Assembly (NCBI GenBank): GCA_024233115.1
Contig: JACKQB010000005.1
Location: forward strand, 372,001 to 436,000
DNA from: Akkermansiaceae bacterium
GTDB taxonomy: Bacteria > Verrucomicrobiota > Verrucomicrobiia > Verrucomicrobiales > Akkermansiaceae
Reading direction: 5' to 3'
Length of the DNA stretch: 64,000 bases
The notes below the pieces were generated by a model. The model was not told where the DNA came from, searched no databases, and worked only from the letters and a program-made list of their open reading frames with translations. Positions 7,794 through 16,678 of the stretch are shown here, piece after piece. Every line of letters starts with the position of its first letter. The first letter of the stretch is position 1. Position numbers and translations under genes: made by a program.

Positions 7794-10700
7794 TCATTCC
7801 GTTGTTAGACCTGTAAGAGATGGATGCATTACTTCGATGGCGTTCTTTTGTAACAATGAAGGAATGGACACTTCTCTCCAAAGACTGCTCATCCCATCTA
7901 CTCTCCCAAGGTCGAGTTTGAGCGATGCTTTGCAGGAGAAGACCCTCCATAGCCCGTTTTTGCCATTCCAATTAGTAATATTAATTAGCATGCCGTTTCT
8001 TATAACCCGAGGTGAAGAACCGTTGTTTGCTTCTTTGAGTTGTTTGAGTCGTTGTGAAACATTGTGGAATGGTATGATTACCGGTTGAGGGTCGAGGGCG
8101 AGACCGTAATTTTCTGATATGAGGAGTGCGGCTTTATTGTTTGAAAGCTTCCCTTTTTCTAGCCCAACAATCTTCCCAAGTTTTTCTGCCCGGATTTTTA
8201 CAATGCCGCGTTCAATTAGCTTTCTCTCCCGCGCAGTGAGGACATGTGCGCTCATCTCGAGGAGATTTTTTTCTTTGGATGTTAATGTACCATCTTTCCA
8301 TTTCCGTTCGGTGTGTGCTTTATCCTGCTCCATGAGCCTACGGTTTGGACGTTGTGTCAGAATGACTTGTTCATTATCGATGAGAACGACTCGCCATTGA
8401 TTGAGTTCAAGTTTAGCTCCGGATTGATCTGCTGGGATGTGTTGAACCACGCGCTTTTCCGCTAGTCGTTCAGCCAGGTTGCTTTTGATTTCTTTGGGGA
8501 TGTCGATTAGGCATGCGTCGCATTTGTTCGTTTCGTTTCCTTCTCTGTCTTTTTTAGGGTGTTTGACGAACATATTAGTGCTTAGCAGCATGGCTATTTC
8601 CTGATCAGATTTGTTGCGTTTAAGCATGGCTGACCAGATGGCTCCTTTTTCATTTTCTGACTGTCCAGGAAGTCGGCCAGGCAGGTAGTGGTGGGTGAGG
8701 GCGATGGTGGCAGCATCGAGAGCATGGTGGAGGTGTGTGATACTCCGTATCTCAGTTTTGTTCCGCGGTTTTCCAGCATTCCGTTTGGCATCATCCGGTA
8801 TGCGCTCCAGGAAAGTTTGGATGAGTCCTTCGCGATCCTTTTCCTCAAGGGTTCCGGCCTTGATTTGTTTTTTGAGTTCTTTCTCTGCACTTGCGATGGC
8901 TTCGGACTCAAGCTCCTTGATGCTTGGCTCGAGAATATCGGGGCAGGCCTGCGCCAGGGTTCCGAGTAGTCGCCAGGATTTGCGGACTTCTGCCGTGATT
9001 TGTCCTGGTATGGAGTGGATGCGGACGGTGGGCTCTCCTGTGTTGGGATCAATGAATTTCTTTTCCAACTGGCGGGCCGATAGGCGGTTCAGATGAGATG
9101 TTTGAGACAATGCTCCGGCGGTGAAACCGTGGTCCTTTGCCTCGTAGTTTTCCACCATCATGAGTTTTTTTCGAGAGGACTGTCGATGAAAGTCGTCTGG
9201 GTAAGTGGCCTTTTGGGCTACTTTAAGTTTAGAAACGAATGCCTCGTATTGTTTGGGCGTCAGAAAACGTTTATCATCTGCCATATCTTTGATAAACTGA
9301 AGTCCCGTGCGTTTTCCTTTGAGTTTGTTGACCCAGTCAAAGGTAAGGACAAGGGCGCTGAGTGCGTTGGTTGGTCGGTCTGAATATGGGATGACGTGTT
9401 CGCGTTCGAGTTTGTGAAGATCGACAGCATCGTATGATTTACCTGTGAAAGGGCAGTGCCAGTCTAAATCCATGGCAATGCGGCATTTGCGGATGATTGA
9501 GCCGTTGATGGGAAGATCCGGCGCATTTTCTTCGAGGTATTTGACAGCGGATTTGAAGTGGGAGAGGCGTTTGGTAAGTTCTCCTGCCATTTCTTTGGCG
9601 GTGAGTCCTGAATATTCTTGTAGATCCCGGGCTACTTCGACGATAATATCTGAGACTGCTTTTGGGTTCCCCTCAGCATAGTTTTCGATGATGTCATCAG
9701 TTAGGCGAAGTAGGATATCGATCCGTTGGCGAATGAGATGATTGTTGGTTAAATCAGTGATGGGCTTACTCCGCTCTGTGGCTTTGACTTCCTTGGAGCA
9801 ATAGATAGGCCCGGCAGGGAGATCGCCCTGGCCGGCTTCGGTCGGGTGACGGTCAGTGCTAAGGACAAATTCATATACATCCCGCATGATTTTGCGCGAG
9901 TAGCGAGCGCGTCCTGTGAGTGGTTTTGGGCAAAAAGCTTTTTTAAGGAAGTGGTCTTTGGTGAGAAAGGTTGGCTTTTTCTTTTTTTGATCTGCCTCAA
10001 AAGATGTTTGAATCTGGGATTCAAGGTCTGAGTTATCATGGTTTTCCTTTTCGCACTCATCGAGCATCCATTGAAGAGTAACGGGACGTTGTTTTTTCCA
10101 GCGGTTTATAGCTCGTTTTTGAACCTTTTGTGGAAGGAGCATCCAGTATGGATAGAGGGTGTTGCGTTTGTTGGTATTTGCCGATTCTGCGTAGCCCAGA
10201 GCTGGGTCTAGTTCGAGGGCGTCTTTGGAATCGGGGTGGATCTCGAAGGATGCTTTGATGTTGGTGCTTGTTACTCCTGTTAGCTGGCGTACGTGCTTAT
10301 CGAGTTCTGTAGGGGTTAGCCGCCCTTTACTTTCCATGAGCTGATTGACGGACTGCCGCTGTTTTGGGCTGAGATTTTTACCGTCAGCTTTGATATTAGC
10401 GATCAACATGGCCCAGCGGAAGCGGAGAAAATCGAGATTTGCTTTGTTGGGAACCTTGTCGCCGGAGATGGGGCAGACAGAAATGATCCGGTTATCAAAG
10501 CGCGGGATGAGTTGTCCGAAGAGCAGGCCGCCGTAGTAGCGGCGGGGGAGTTGAATGCCCGGAACAGAGATGCTTTGCCAAGCACGTTTATCCTTGTCTC
10601 CATCGGCGGCAATCAAAGTACGAATGAAATTGTCATCCAGGTGAGGAAGGTGGCCTTTATGTTTCTCGAGGATAGTGAGGACTTCATCGCGAACCACTTT

Positions 10701-11276
10701 CCTAGGAAAGGCGGCGTCCAGTGTCTTGTAGGGGAGGTGAGATGAGATTTTCTTTTCATGAGGAACTATGCCGAGTGCTGCACATATGGTTTCAGCCATG
10801 GTTCCCGTGCCGTGCTCATCCATAAGTTTGAGCGCAGATTTTTCCTTTTCAGTATCCTCAGGCGAGTCTTCTTGCTTTGCCCAGCGTGAGTTGCCGTCGT
10901 AGCCTCGATTATGTGCATACCAACGAAGCACGTGCCATAGCTCAAGCCATGAGAGAGTAGGGGAGTTGGAGAGCAAGGAGCGTGCTGCTAAGGCGTGCGG
11001 GGCAGGGTGTCCCATAGCATTTAGCTGGTCTTGGGTTAGTAGCTTAAGGTGGAGGAATAGTTTTTTTAGCTGGTCTATTCGCTGGCGGGTAGCACGGATA
11101 TTGCGGCGGGTGCGGCGGTGTCCGCGTCGTGCCGAGGCAAGGCAATCGTCTTTAGGGAAGATAACGGAGCCGCATCCCAAAACTTCTGGGTGGGGTTGGT
11201 TCTGAGTAAGGACAGCCCAGCCGATGGAAGAATGGCCGATATCGAACGAGAACACACATTTTTTGCTTTCAGACAT
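7794..11276 (-). CDS. cas9: RNA-guided DNA endonuclease Cas9 (subtype II-C)
   Basis: This 1160-residue protein is the effector nuclease guided by crRNA and tracrRNA. RuvC-I is FDIGHSSIGWAV with Asp12, followed by an Arg-rich bridge helix at about 49-65 (ARRGHRRTRR). RuvC-II is IIVEVARDL with Glu547. The HNH domain has His627 in LEREHVIPYSD and Asn650 in WVNKLKG, preceded by the CPFTGK turn common in compact Cas9s. RuvC-III is HLHHALDAATIAL with His850/851 and Asp854. All catalytic residues are present, so both strand-cutting activities are predicted. The length is slightly above the usual II-C range. The coding sequence looks AT-richer than the surrounding genes, which fits horizontal acquisition. 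The start at 11276 begins MSESKKC. Confidence 0.97.
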   Translation of the reverse strand: MSESKKCVFSFDIGHSSIGWAVLTQNQPHPEVLGCGSVIFPKDDCLASARRGHRRTRRNIRATRQRIDQLKKLFLHLKLLTQDQLNAMGHPAPHALAARSLLSNSPTLSWLELWHVLRWYAHNRGYDGNSRWAKQEDSPEDTEKEKSALKLMDEHGTGTMAETICAALGIVPHEKKISSHLPYKTLDAAFPRKVVRDEVLTILEKHKGHLPHLDDNFIRTLIAADGDKDKRAWQSISVPGIQLPRRYYGGLLFGQLIPRFDNRIISVCPISGDKVPNKANLDFLRFRWAMLIANIKADGKNLSPKQRQSVNQLMESKGRLTPTELDKHVRQLTGVTSTNIKASFEIHPDSKDALELDPALGYAESANTNKRNTLYPYWMLLPQKVQKRAINRWKKQRPVTLQWMLDECEKENHDNSDLESQIQTSFEADQKKKKPTFLTKDHFLKKAFCPKPLTGRARYSRKIMRDVYEFVLSTDRHPTEAGQGDLPAGPIYCSKEVKATERSKPITDLTNNHLIRQRIDILLRLTDDIIENYAEGNPKAVSDIIVEVARDLQEYSGLTAKEMAGELTKRLSHFKSAVKYLEENAPDLPINGSIIRKCRIAMDLDWHCPFTGKSYDAVDLHKLEREHVIPYSDRPTNALSALVLTFDWVNKLKGKRTGLQFIKDMADDKRFLTPKQYEAFVSKLKVAQKATYPDDFHRQSSRKKLMMVENYEAKDHGFTAGALSQTSHLNRLSARQLEKKFIDPNTGEPTVRIHSIPGQITAEVRKSWRLLGTLAQACPDILEPSIKELESEAIASAEKELKKQIKAGTLEEKDREGLIQTFLERIPDDAKRNAGKPRNKTEIRSITHLHHALDAATIALTHHYLPGRLPGQSENEKGAIWSAMLKRNKSDQEIAMLLSTNMFVKHPKKDREGNETNKCDACLIDIPKEIKSNLAERLAEKRVVQHIPADQSGAKLELNQWRVVLIDNEQVILTQRPNRRLMEQDKAHTERKWKDGTLTSKEKNLLEMSAHVLTARERKLIERGIVKIRAEKLGKIVGLEKGKLSNNKAALLISENYGLALDPQPVIIPFHNVSQRLKQLKEANNGSSPRVIRNGMLINITNWNGKNGLWRVFSCKASLKLDLGRVDGMSSLWREVSIPSLLQKNAIEVMHPSLTGLTTE

Positions 11277-11293
11277 GTCGATATTCTGATATT
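11263..11293 (+). promoter_or_regulatory. Possible tracrRNA promoter
   Basis: TTGCTT at 11263-11268 and GATATT at 11288-11293 are separated by 19 bases, a plausible sigma-70 pair that would start a transcript near 11300, just before the anti-repeat. It overlaps the cas9 start region on the other strand. This is a by-eye match only. Confidence 0.35.
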
Positions 11294-11302
11294 TATCCTA
11301 AC

Positions 11303-11441
11303 GGAATCAAGACAAAGTTTGAAGTACAAGCTGGCTGCTTGAATTAACAGCCTTGCTCCTCGTCCGGCGGGGACGTCCAGATACAAAAGTGCTTCCTTAT
11401 TGTGACCCCGCCTTTTTGATCAGAGGTGGGGTCGCTTTTTT
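11303..11441 (+). ncRNA. Predicted tracrRNA
   Basis: GGAATCAAGACAAAGT (11303-11318) is complementary to the first 16 bases of the plus-strand CRISPR repeat at 14 of 16 positions. The two exceptions would be one G-U-type or mismatch position inside the duplex and the terminal base. Downstream are a GGCTG/CAGCC stem (about 11333-11352), a CGTCC/GGACG stem with a 5-base loop (11361-11375) and a strong terminator stem with a T run ending at 11441. This is the standard order for a tracrRNA: anti-repeat, nexus-like and other stems, terminator. It is divergent from cas9 and starts 27 bases beyond its start codon. The RNA would pair with pre-crRNA, recruit RNase III and anchor the guide in Cas9. Confidence 0.85.
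11404..11441 (+). terminator. Rho-independent terminator of the tracrRNA
   Basis: GACCCCGCC (11404-11412) pairs with GGTGGGGTC (11425-11433) as nine base pairs including one G-U, followed by GC and six T residues. Confidence 0.85.
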
Positions 11442-11469
11442 CTACAACTTCGCGCACTCCACAGCGGGC

Positions 11470-11499
11470 GAGGGTGGGCAGGCAAGAGTGTCCACCCTC
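11470..11499. repeat. Intergenic inverted repeat
   Basis: GAGGGTGG at 11470-11477 and CCACCCTC at 11492-11499 form an 8-bp stem around 14 bases containing GGCAAGAGTGT. No T run follows, so it is not an obvious terminator. The gap from 11442 to the next gene holds this and one doubtful short frame. Confidence 0.5.
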
Positions 11500-11573
11500 C
11501 TTACGTGGGGGGCGCAGTGAATCTTGAGAGCTGAAAATATGGTCATGCCGGCATTCTGTGGGATGTATGGGAC

Positions 11574-11732
11574 ATGACACAAGTCACTGGAATTCAGGAT
11601 ACCGTCGCAAAGCTTCCATCCGGGGAGCGGGCGAAAATCGCCACTTTCATTTCGGAGGGTAGGGATGAGGTTTCCAGACTGCTAGAAGGACGTTCTCGAT
11701 ACCCGCATCCCCGGCGTAGCGGGTCATCCTGA
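11574..11732 (+). CDS. Doubtful 52-residue ORF, possibly a decayed fragment
   Basis: The frame begins MTQVTGIQDTVAKLPSGERA and runs through KIATFISEGRDEVSRLLEG. That amphipathic opening resembles small addiction-module antitoxins, but it is short. The last third lies antisense over the ExbD-like gene, where it reads as an Arg/Pro-rich tail. It may be the front of a gene whose back has been lost. There is no recognisable family. Confidence 0.25.
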   Translation: MTQVTGIQDTVAKLPSGERAKIATFISEGRDEVSRLLEGRSRYPHPRRSGSS

Positions 11733-12072
11733 TGAAGTGTTTGGCGGGGGTTTTGGCGGGGATTCTTAAGCGGATGATGGGGGTGTATCCACGCGCTTCT
11801 TGCTGCTGGACGAGGCTGCGGAGGTAGGGCGTGACCTGCGTGTCATCCATGGCATGTTTTCCACGGCTCACCCACTTTCCCTCCTGGTTGTAACTGAGCT
11901 CGGTGATGCCGCGGGCGTGACATCCGTAGCGGCCGCCATTGGAGGCTACGGGGAGTTTAAGAAAAGGACGGTCTTTGCCAAAGTACTGGTGGATAAACCC
12001 ACGGGTCGGTAACAAAACCAGCTGGATGCAGAGTACGACCGAAACAAGTGTGATGGCAAAGATGCGTAGCAT
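11647..12072 (-). CDS. ExbD-like periplasmic protein with one membrane anchor
   Basis: This 141-residue protein has a hydrophobic segment near the N-terminus (about residues 4-22) followed by a small soluble domain. The pattern VTPYLRSLVQQQEARGYTP, then IIRLRIPAKTP, and GDAGIENVLLAVW resembles the alpha/beta periplasmic domain of ExbD/TolR proteins that couple proton flow to outer-membrane transport. No ExbB partner is next to it, and the usual membrane Asp of ExbD is not visible in the anchor, so an energy-coupling role is uncertain. It stands alone on the minus strand, 47 bases from the next gene in the same direction. Confidence 0.5.
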   Translation of the reverse strand: MLRIFAITLVSVVLCIQLVLLPTRGFIHQYFGKDRPFLKLPVASNGGRYGCHARGITELSYNQEGKWVSRGKHAMDDTQVTPYLRSLVQQQEARGYTPIIRLRIPAKTPAKHFIRMTRYAGDAGIENVLLAVWKPHPYPPK

Positions 12073-12119
12073 ACCTCCCCAACGCGTTGGAGGAGGGTTT
12101 TCTTAGGGGGTTGAATCTG

Positions 12120-12587
12120 TTAGCCCACCTTGTTTTTCTTGCGGTATTTCCATTCTGCCTCGATGTCCTTGTGTCGAGGTTTGTCCGGACCAAACAAGAT
12201 TCCACTCTGGGAGAGGGAAATGATACCCAGGATGCCGATCAAGGTGCCAATCGGGAACGATGCCAACATGAGGATGCAACTGAGAATGCCGATGACCCTG
12301 CCACCAGCGGGTCTCCACCACAGTGCGTAGGCGCTGAGCAGACCGAGTATGATCGCTGCAATGGCAATCCCCACTGAGAGCTGGTCGAGGTAGTGGCTGG
12401 AGAGCAGGCTGAGCAGTGATGCCGAGACGAGGATCACCAGGATATTCACTCCGCCAAGAGCACGGATGGTGTGCGAGTTGTTGCGCAGTTTTTTCAAGGC
12501 TTTGGTATCGAGGTCATGGAAACTGGCCCGGTCTCCGGTGACGCTGATATCCGACTGGGGGGTGGCGTAGGGATTGTTTTCGGTCAT
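12120..12587 (-). CDS. Small multi-pass membrane protein, NPYATPQ type
   Basis: This 155-residue protein begins MTENNPYATPQSD, an N-terminal signature common in small membrane proteins of Planctomycetes and Verrucomicrobia. Three or four hydrophobic segments follow (around residues 44-62, 70-90 and 97-130), with a Lys-rich C-terminus (EWKYRKKNKVG). The start at 12587 is preferred over an upstream one because it places the conserved NPYATPQ at the N-terminus. The function is unknown. It lies between the ExbD-like gene and a sulfatase on the same strand. Confidence 0.6.
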   Translation of the reverse strand: MTENNPYATPQSDISVTGDRASFHDLDTKALKKLRNNSHTIRALGGVNILVILVSASLLSLLSSHYLDQLSVGIAIAAIILGLLSAYALWWRPAGGRVIGILSCILMLASFPIGTLIGILGIISLSQSGILFGPDKPRHKDIEAEWKYRKKNKVG

Positions 12588-12655
12588 TCTATGATGATGC
12601 GGTTGCCGTGTTCCGACAGGAGGTCGGCCTGTGACAGGAGCACAGGCCATGGCGG

Positions 12656-14065
12656 CTAGGGGAGTTTGCGTTCGGCTTCGCGGCCGATCACATCCATGTG
12701 GTGTTTTTTACGTTGGTTGCTTTCCCATTTCTTCCCCTCTCTCCATGCCGGGGCTTGTATTCCTTTTTCCCAGGTGGCGAGTTTGGCGGCAAGCTGTTGC
12801 ACCCTTTCCGGATGTTGTTTGGCCAGGTCCTTTGTTTCGCCAATGTCCCTGGCAAGATCAAAGAGGAGGAAGCGGTGGCCCAGGTCTTCATTCTCCACCC
12901 GGATGAGCTTCCAGTTGCCATCCCTGACAGCTGCCGCGACGGAGCGCCGAAAGTAGAGGGTGTCGTGCCCCTTGGACGGGGAAATGTTTTGTAGTCCGGG
13001 TAACAGACTGACGCCATCGAGGCCGAGAGCCTTGATTTGTTCCTTCCGACCGGCAACGTCCAGACTGGTGGCCATGAAATCGAGTGTGGAAGTGAGCATC
13101 CCGATGCGCTTGCCGCCTGTTAGTCCCCCGGCGGGCCAATGTATGATGCAGGGAACACGGTGGCCACCTTCCCATTTGCTGCCTTTCATGCCGCGGTAGA
13201 TGCCGTTGTCCGATGCATTTGTCGTGGCGCCTCCGTTGTCGCTGCAGAAAATGACCATGGTATTGTCGCTAAGCTGGTTCTCCTCAAGGTGGCGTCTGAG
13301 TCTACCGATGTTTTGATCCATGTTGTGGACCATGGCGGCGTAGGTACGACGGTTTTTTTTGTCGATGTGCCGGTAGAGGGCAAGATCCTCCTCCAGCGCG
13401 TGCATGGGTGTGTGTGGCGCGTTGTAGGAGAGGTACATCAAAAAGGGTTTGTCCTTCTGGCGATGATCGATCAGCCGGATCGCCTCATCGGTGAGCCAGT
13501 TGGTGACGTATTTGATTTCCGGCTCCGGTACCTGTTTGCCGTTGCGCTGCATCATCTGCTCGGCATTGATTTTCTTTTCCGGGAAATAGCTGCGGCCACC
13601 GGCGATAAACCCGCTGAAGTGGTCAAAGCCCTGGGCGTTCGGGTGCATCTCAGGTTGTGAGCCCAAGTGCCATTTGCCAAGTCCCATGGTTTCGTAACCG
13701 GCGGCTTTCATGGCTTCGGCGTAGGTGACGACACTGCCGGGCAAGCCGAATTTTCCATGCGGGCCGTTACACTCGAAGCCAAAGTGCTGTTGGTACTTTC
13801 CCGACATCAAACCGGCCCGAGACGGAGCGCAGACACTGGCCGTGGTATGGTGGTCATTCAGGATCAGACCAGCACCGGCCAGCTTGTCGAGATGGGGTGT
13901 CTTGATATCCTGACAGCCGTTGTAGGAAAGATCTCCATGGCCAAGGTCATCGGCGAGGATCAGGATGATATTGGGTGGTGGCGATGCGCTTTTTTCGGCG
14001 GCAACAAAGCTGGTGACAGTCAGGATGATGCCCCCGACCAGGATTAGGGCGCTAAGTGGTTTCAC
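12656..14065 (-). CDS. Secreted sulfatase (formylglycine type)
   Basis: This 469-residue protein has a signal peptide (cleavage after about VAA, residue 23) and the alkaline-phosphatase fold of sulfatases. NIILILADDLGHGDLSYNG supplies the metal-binding aspartates. CAPSR at Cys79 is the maturation motif in which Cys becomes formylglycine. GLGKWHLG and the CSDNGG segment are further conserved metal/active-site blocks. It would hydrolyse sulfate esters on carbohydrates in the periplasm or outside, fitting a marine polysaccharide degrader. The substrate cannot be told from sequence alone, and no maturase gene is in the window. Confidence 0.9.
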   Translation of the reverse strand: MKPLSALILVGGIILTVTSFVAAEKSASPPPNIILILADDLGHGDLSYNGCQDIKTPHLDKLAGAGLILNDHHTTASVCAPSRAGLMSGKYQQHFGFECNGPHGKFGLPGSVVTYAEAMKAAGYETMGLGKWHLGSQPEMHPNAQGFDHFSGFIAGGRSYFPEKKINAEQMMQRNGKQVPEPEIKYVTNWLTDEAIRLIDHRQKDKPFLMYLSYNAPHTPMHALEEDLALYRHIDKKNRRTYAAMVHNMDQNIGRLRRHLEENQLSDNTMVIFCSDNGGATTNASDNGIYRGMKGSKWEGGHRVPCIIHWPAGGLTGGKRIGMLTSTLDFMATSLDVAGRKEQIKALGLDGVSLLPGLQNISPSKGHDTLYFRRSVAAAVRDGNWKLIRVENEDLGHRFLLFDLARDIGETKDLAKQHPERVQQLAAKLATWEKGIQAPAWREGKKWESNQRKKHHMDVIGREAERKLP

Positions 14066-14191
14066 ACATGAGGTTTAGATGATCGGGGGGGCATCTCAAG
14101 TGCAATTCATCGTCAATTTTACGTACAGGATTCGCGTAAAGCCTGGCTTGCTTCGAGTCGGGAGTTTGATAGCATACCCATTAATTGTTGT

Positions 14192-16552
14192 ATGAACTAT
14201 GAAATTGGTTTTGTCCTGGCCTTGTTGTTGGTCTCGCTGGTGCTGTTTGTCAGCGACAAGCTGCGGATGGATCTGGTTGCGTTGTTAGTGCTGGCTGTTC
14301 TCGCGGTGGCGGGTTTGGTAAGTATGGAACAGGCGCTCGAGGGTTTCAGCAACCCGGCAGTGGTGACGGTGTGGGCCATGTTCATTCTAAGCGCGGGGCT
14401 CAGTGCCACCGGGGTGGCGGATGTGATCGGCAGGCAGGTATTCCGTATGGCGGGTGATACCGAGCCGAGGATTATCCTGACGATCATGCTGGCGACCGGG
14501 GTGATGTCCGCTTTTATGAACAATATCGGGGTGGCGGCGTTGATGCTGCCTGTGGTAATGGATATCGCCCGCCGAACCGGGATTTCGCCGGCACGTCTGC
14601 TGATGCCGATGGCTTATGCATCCCTGTTAGGAGGATTGACAACGATGATCGGAACCCCGCCCAACCTGGTGGCGGCAACGGCTTTGCAGCAAGCCGGGCA
14701 TGAGCCGTTCGGCCTGTTTTCATTCACACCGGTCGGTTTGCCCGCACTGATCGCGGGCTCGCTGTTTGTGGCGTTTTTGGGTCGTCACCTGCTACCGAAG
14801 GAGGTGCCGCACAAATTCCGTGGGAAAATGGTCGAGGCCGGACCGAGGTTGCAGTTTGATTACCAGATTGAGAACCGGCTGTTCCGGTTGCGGGTGCGCC
14901 CGCATTCACCTTTGGTGGGTCGGACACTGGCGGATAGCCGGCTTGGTGCGGTGTTAGGCTTGAATGTCTATGCGGTGAAGCGTGGCGAAACGATGCATTC
15001 TGATGTGGATGGTGGTTTTATCATCGACGGCGGGGACATTCTATTCCTCCAGGGAAGTATTGAGGAATTCAGGGATTTTTTACAGTGGCAGGCGCTTGAG
15101 ATGGCGAGTGGCCGGGAAATCACAGAGTTGTTAGCGATTCAACACGTGGTCTTTCTCGATGTTGCATTGGGCGATAGCTCGGACCTGATCGGGAAAAGGG
15201 TAGGGGAAACCCAGTTTTCCACGCGCTTCTGCGGGCATATCCTGGCTGTGATCCGTGGTGACCGGGTGACGAGGGAAGGCATTGCCGCCATCGAGCTCAG
15301 CGCGGGCGATCGGCTGCTGGTGGAAACGAAGAATGACAACCTCAACCGGTATGAGCAAAAGGGGGGCTTTTCATCGGCTGAAGTGCTTGGGCCGGATCGG
15401 ATCGGGGAGGTGTATCCAGAGTCTGAAACCTTGTTTGAGCTCAGCATTCCCGGGCAATCCCACCTAACAGGAATGAAGATATCGGAGAGCGGGCTTGGTG
15501 ATGTGCTGCAATTACGTGTTGTCGGGATAGCCCGCAAATCGGGCTCCAGCTATTTCCCCACCGGGGATGATCGGTTTGAAACCGGTGACAGGCTGTTAGT
15601 CCACGGAACCAGGGAGACGGCGGAATGGCTGCAAGCTTTGCAGAGCCTGGAAGTCAGTGAGGAGGATGTGCTCGACCCCCTGGAGCGCAACGAAGTGGGG
15701 CATACCGAGATCACCCTGTCACCACAGAGCCGTTTGGTGGGACAGACGGTGAAGGCGCTTAATTTCAGGAAGCGTTATGGCTTGCAGATCCTGGCGATCT
15801 GGCGGGGCGGCAAGGCCATGACTGGTTACCTGTGGAAAACAAAACTCGCATTCGGCGACGCCCTGCTTCTTTCCGGCCCCCGGGAGAGGATCGAGGAGCT
15901 GACAACGGACCCTGATTTCCTGGTTCTGACACGGACAGCCGATGACGTGGTGGCGGTGAAATCGCGGCCAAAAGCCATCGTGGCATCGGTGGTGATGCTG
16001 GCGGTGGTGGTGCTGGTCTTGGGTGGCGTATTACCGATCGCGGTCGCCGCCATCGCCGGAGTGGTGGTCATGGTCGGTGCCCGGTGCCTGAGCATGGACG
16101 AGGCGTATCGCTCGATCGAGTGGCAGTCAGTTTTCCTGATTGCCTGTATGATCCCGCTGGGCACCGCGATGCAGGAAACCGGAGCGGCCCAGTGGATTGC
16201 AGAGGGGGTGGCGACCGTTGCCGAACCGTTTGGCGCCTGGGGTATTATCATGGGCCTCTATCTGGTGACTGCCGCTGCCACCACCATTGTACCGACAACG
16301 GCGCTGGTACTGATCATGGCACCCATTGCCATGGATGCAGCGGGTCGCTTTGGTGTGCCGCCGCACATGATTATCATGGCGGTTGCGATGGCGGCGTCGG
16401 CGAGCTTTACCAGTCCCATTTCCCATCCGGCCAATGTCCTGGTCATGGGGCCTGGCGGATACCGGTTTATCGATTACGTCAAAATGGGGATCATGCTGGC
16501 TTTGGTGGTGATGCTGACGGTGCTGCCCATGATCGCCGTGCTGGATTGGTAA
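14192..16552 (+). CDS. SLC13/DASS-family permease with four RCK_C domains
   Basis: This 786-residue protein is a sodium-coupled anion or dicarboxylate permease. About 200 N-terminal residues form membrane segments, including the signature SNPAVVTVWAMFILSAGL and an internal IGTPPNLVAA loop. A central cytoplasmic block (about residues 215-590) holds four TrkA-C-like units, recognised by repeated phrases such as SPLVGRTL, SDLIGKRVG, SHLTGMKI and SRLVGQTV. A second membrane half contains IVPTTALVLIMAPIA and SFTSPISHPANVLVMGPG. The commonest members I know have two RCK_C units, so the double set is notable. The units probably bind a ligand that gates transport. The gene stands alone, divergent from the sulfatase; sulfate uptake is a reasonable guess. 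Confidence 0.88.
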   Translation: MNYEIGFVLALLLVSLVLFVSDKLRMDLVALLVLAVLAVAGLVSMEQALEGFSNPAVVTVWAMFILSAGLSATGVADVIGRQVFRMAGDTEPRIILTIMLATGVMSAFMNNIGVAALMLPVVMDIARRTGISPARLLMPMAYASLLGGLTTMIGTPPNLVAATALQQAGHEPFGLFSFTPVGLPALIAGSLFVAFLGRHLLPKEVPHKFRGKMVEAGPRLQFDYQIENRLFRLRVRPHSPLVGRTLADSRLGAVLGLNVYAVKRGETMHSDVDGGFIIDGGDILFLQGSIEEFRDFLQWQALEMASGREITELLAIQHVVFLDVALGDSSDLIGKRVGETQFSTRFCGHILAVIRGDRVTREGIAAIELSAGDRLLVETKNDNLNRYEQKGGFSSAEVLGPDRIGEVYPESETLFELSIPGQSHLTGMKISESGLGDVLQLRVVGIARKSGSSYFPTGDDRFETGDRLLVHGTRETAEWLQALQSLEVSEEDVLDPLERNEVGHTEITLSPQSRLVGQTVKALNFRKRYGLQILAIWRGGKAMTGYLWKTKLAFGDALLLSGPRERIEELTTDPDFLVLTRTADDVVAVKSRPKAIVASVVMLAVVVLVLGGVLPIAVAAIAGVVVMVGARCLSMDEAYRSIEWQSVFLIACMIPLGTAMQETGAAQWIAEGVATVAEPFGAWGIIMGLYLVTAAATTIVPTTALVLIMAPIAMDAAGRFGVPPHMIIMAVAMAASASFTSPISHPANVLVMGPGGYRFIDYVKMGIMLALVVMLTVLPMIAVLDW

Positions 16553-16678
16553 ATGAATGGAAATCTCGTAAACTGGACGATTCTTGTTTTTTACAGGAGC
16601 TTTTTTTGCATAGGCTGACTGGCCACCCGTCATCACCCTGATGGCGCGTGAGCCAGACCAACAACCCAACAACCTATT

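Noticed and set aside
10571..10580. GCTTTGCC inside cas9, matching the start of the CRISPR repeat
   Set aside because: Only eight bases match, in coding sequence, with no extension. Chance is the best explanation.
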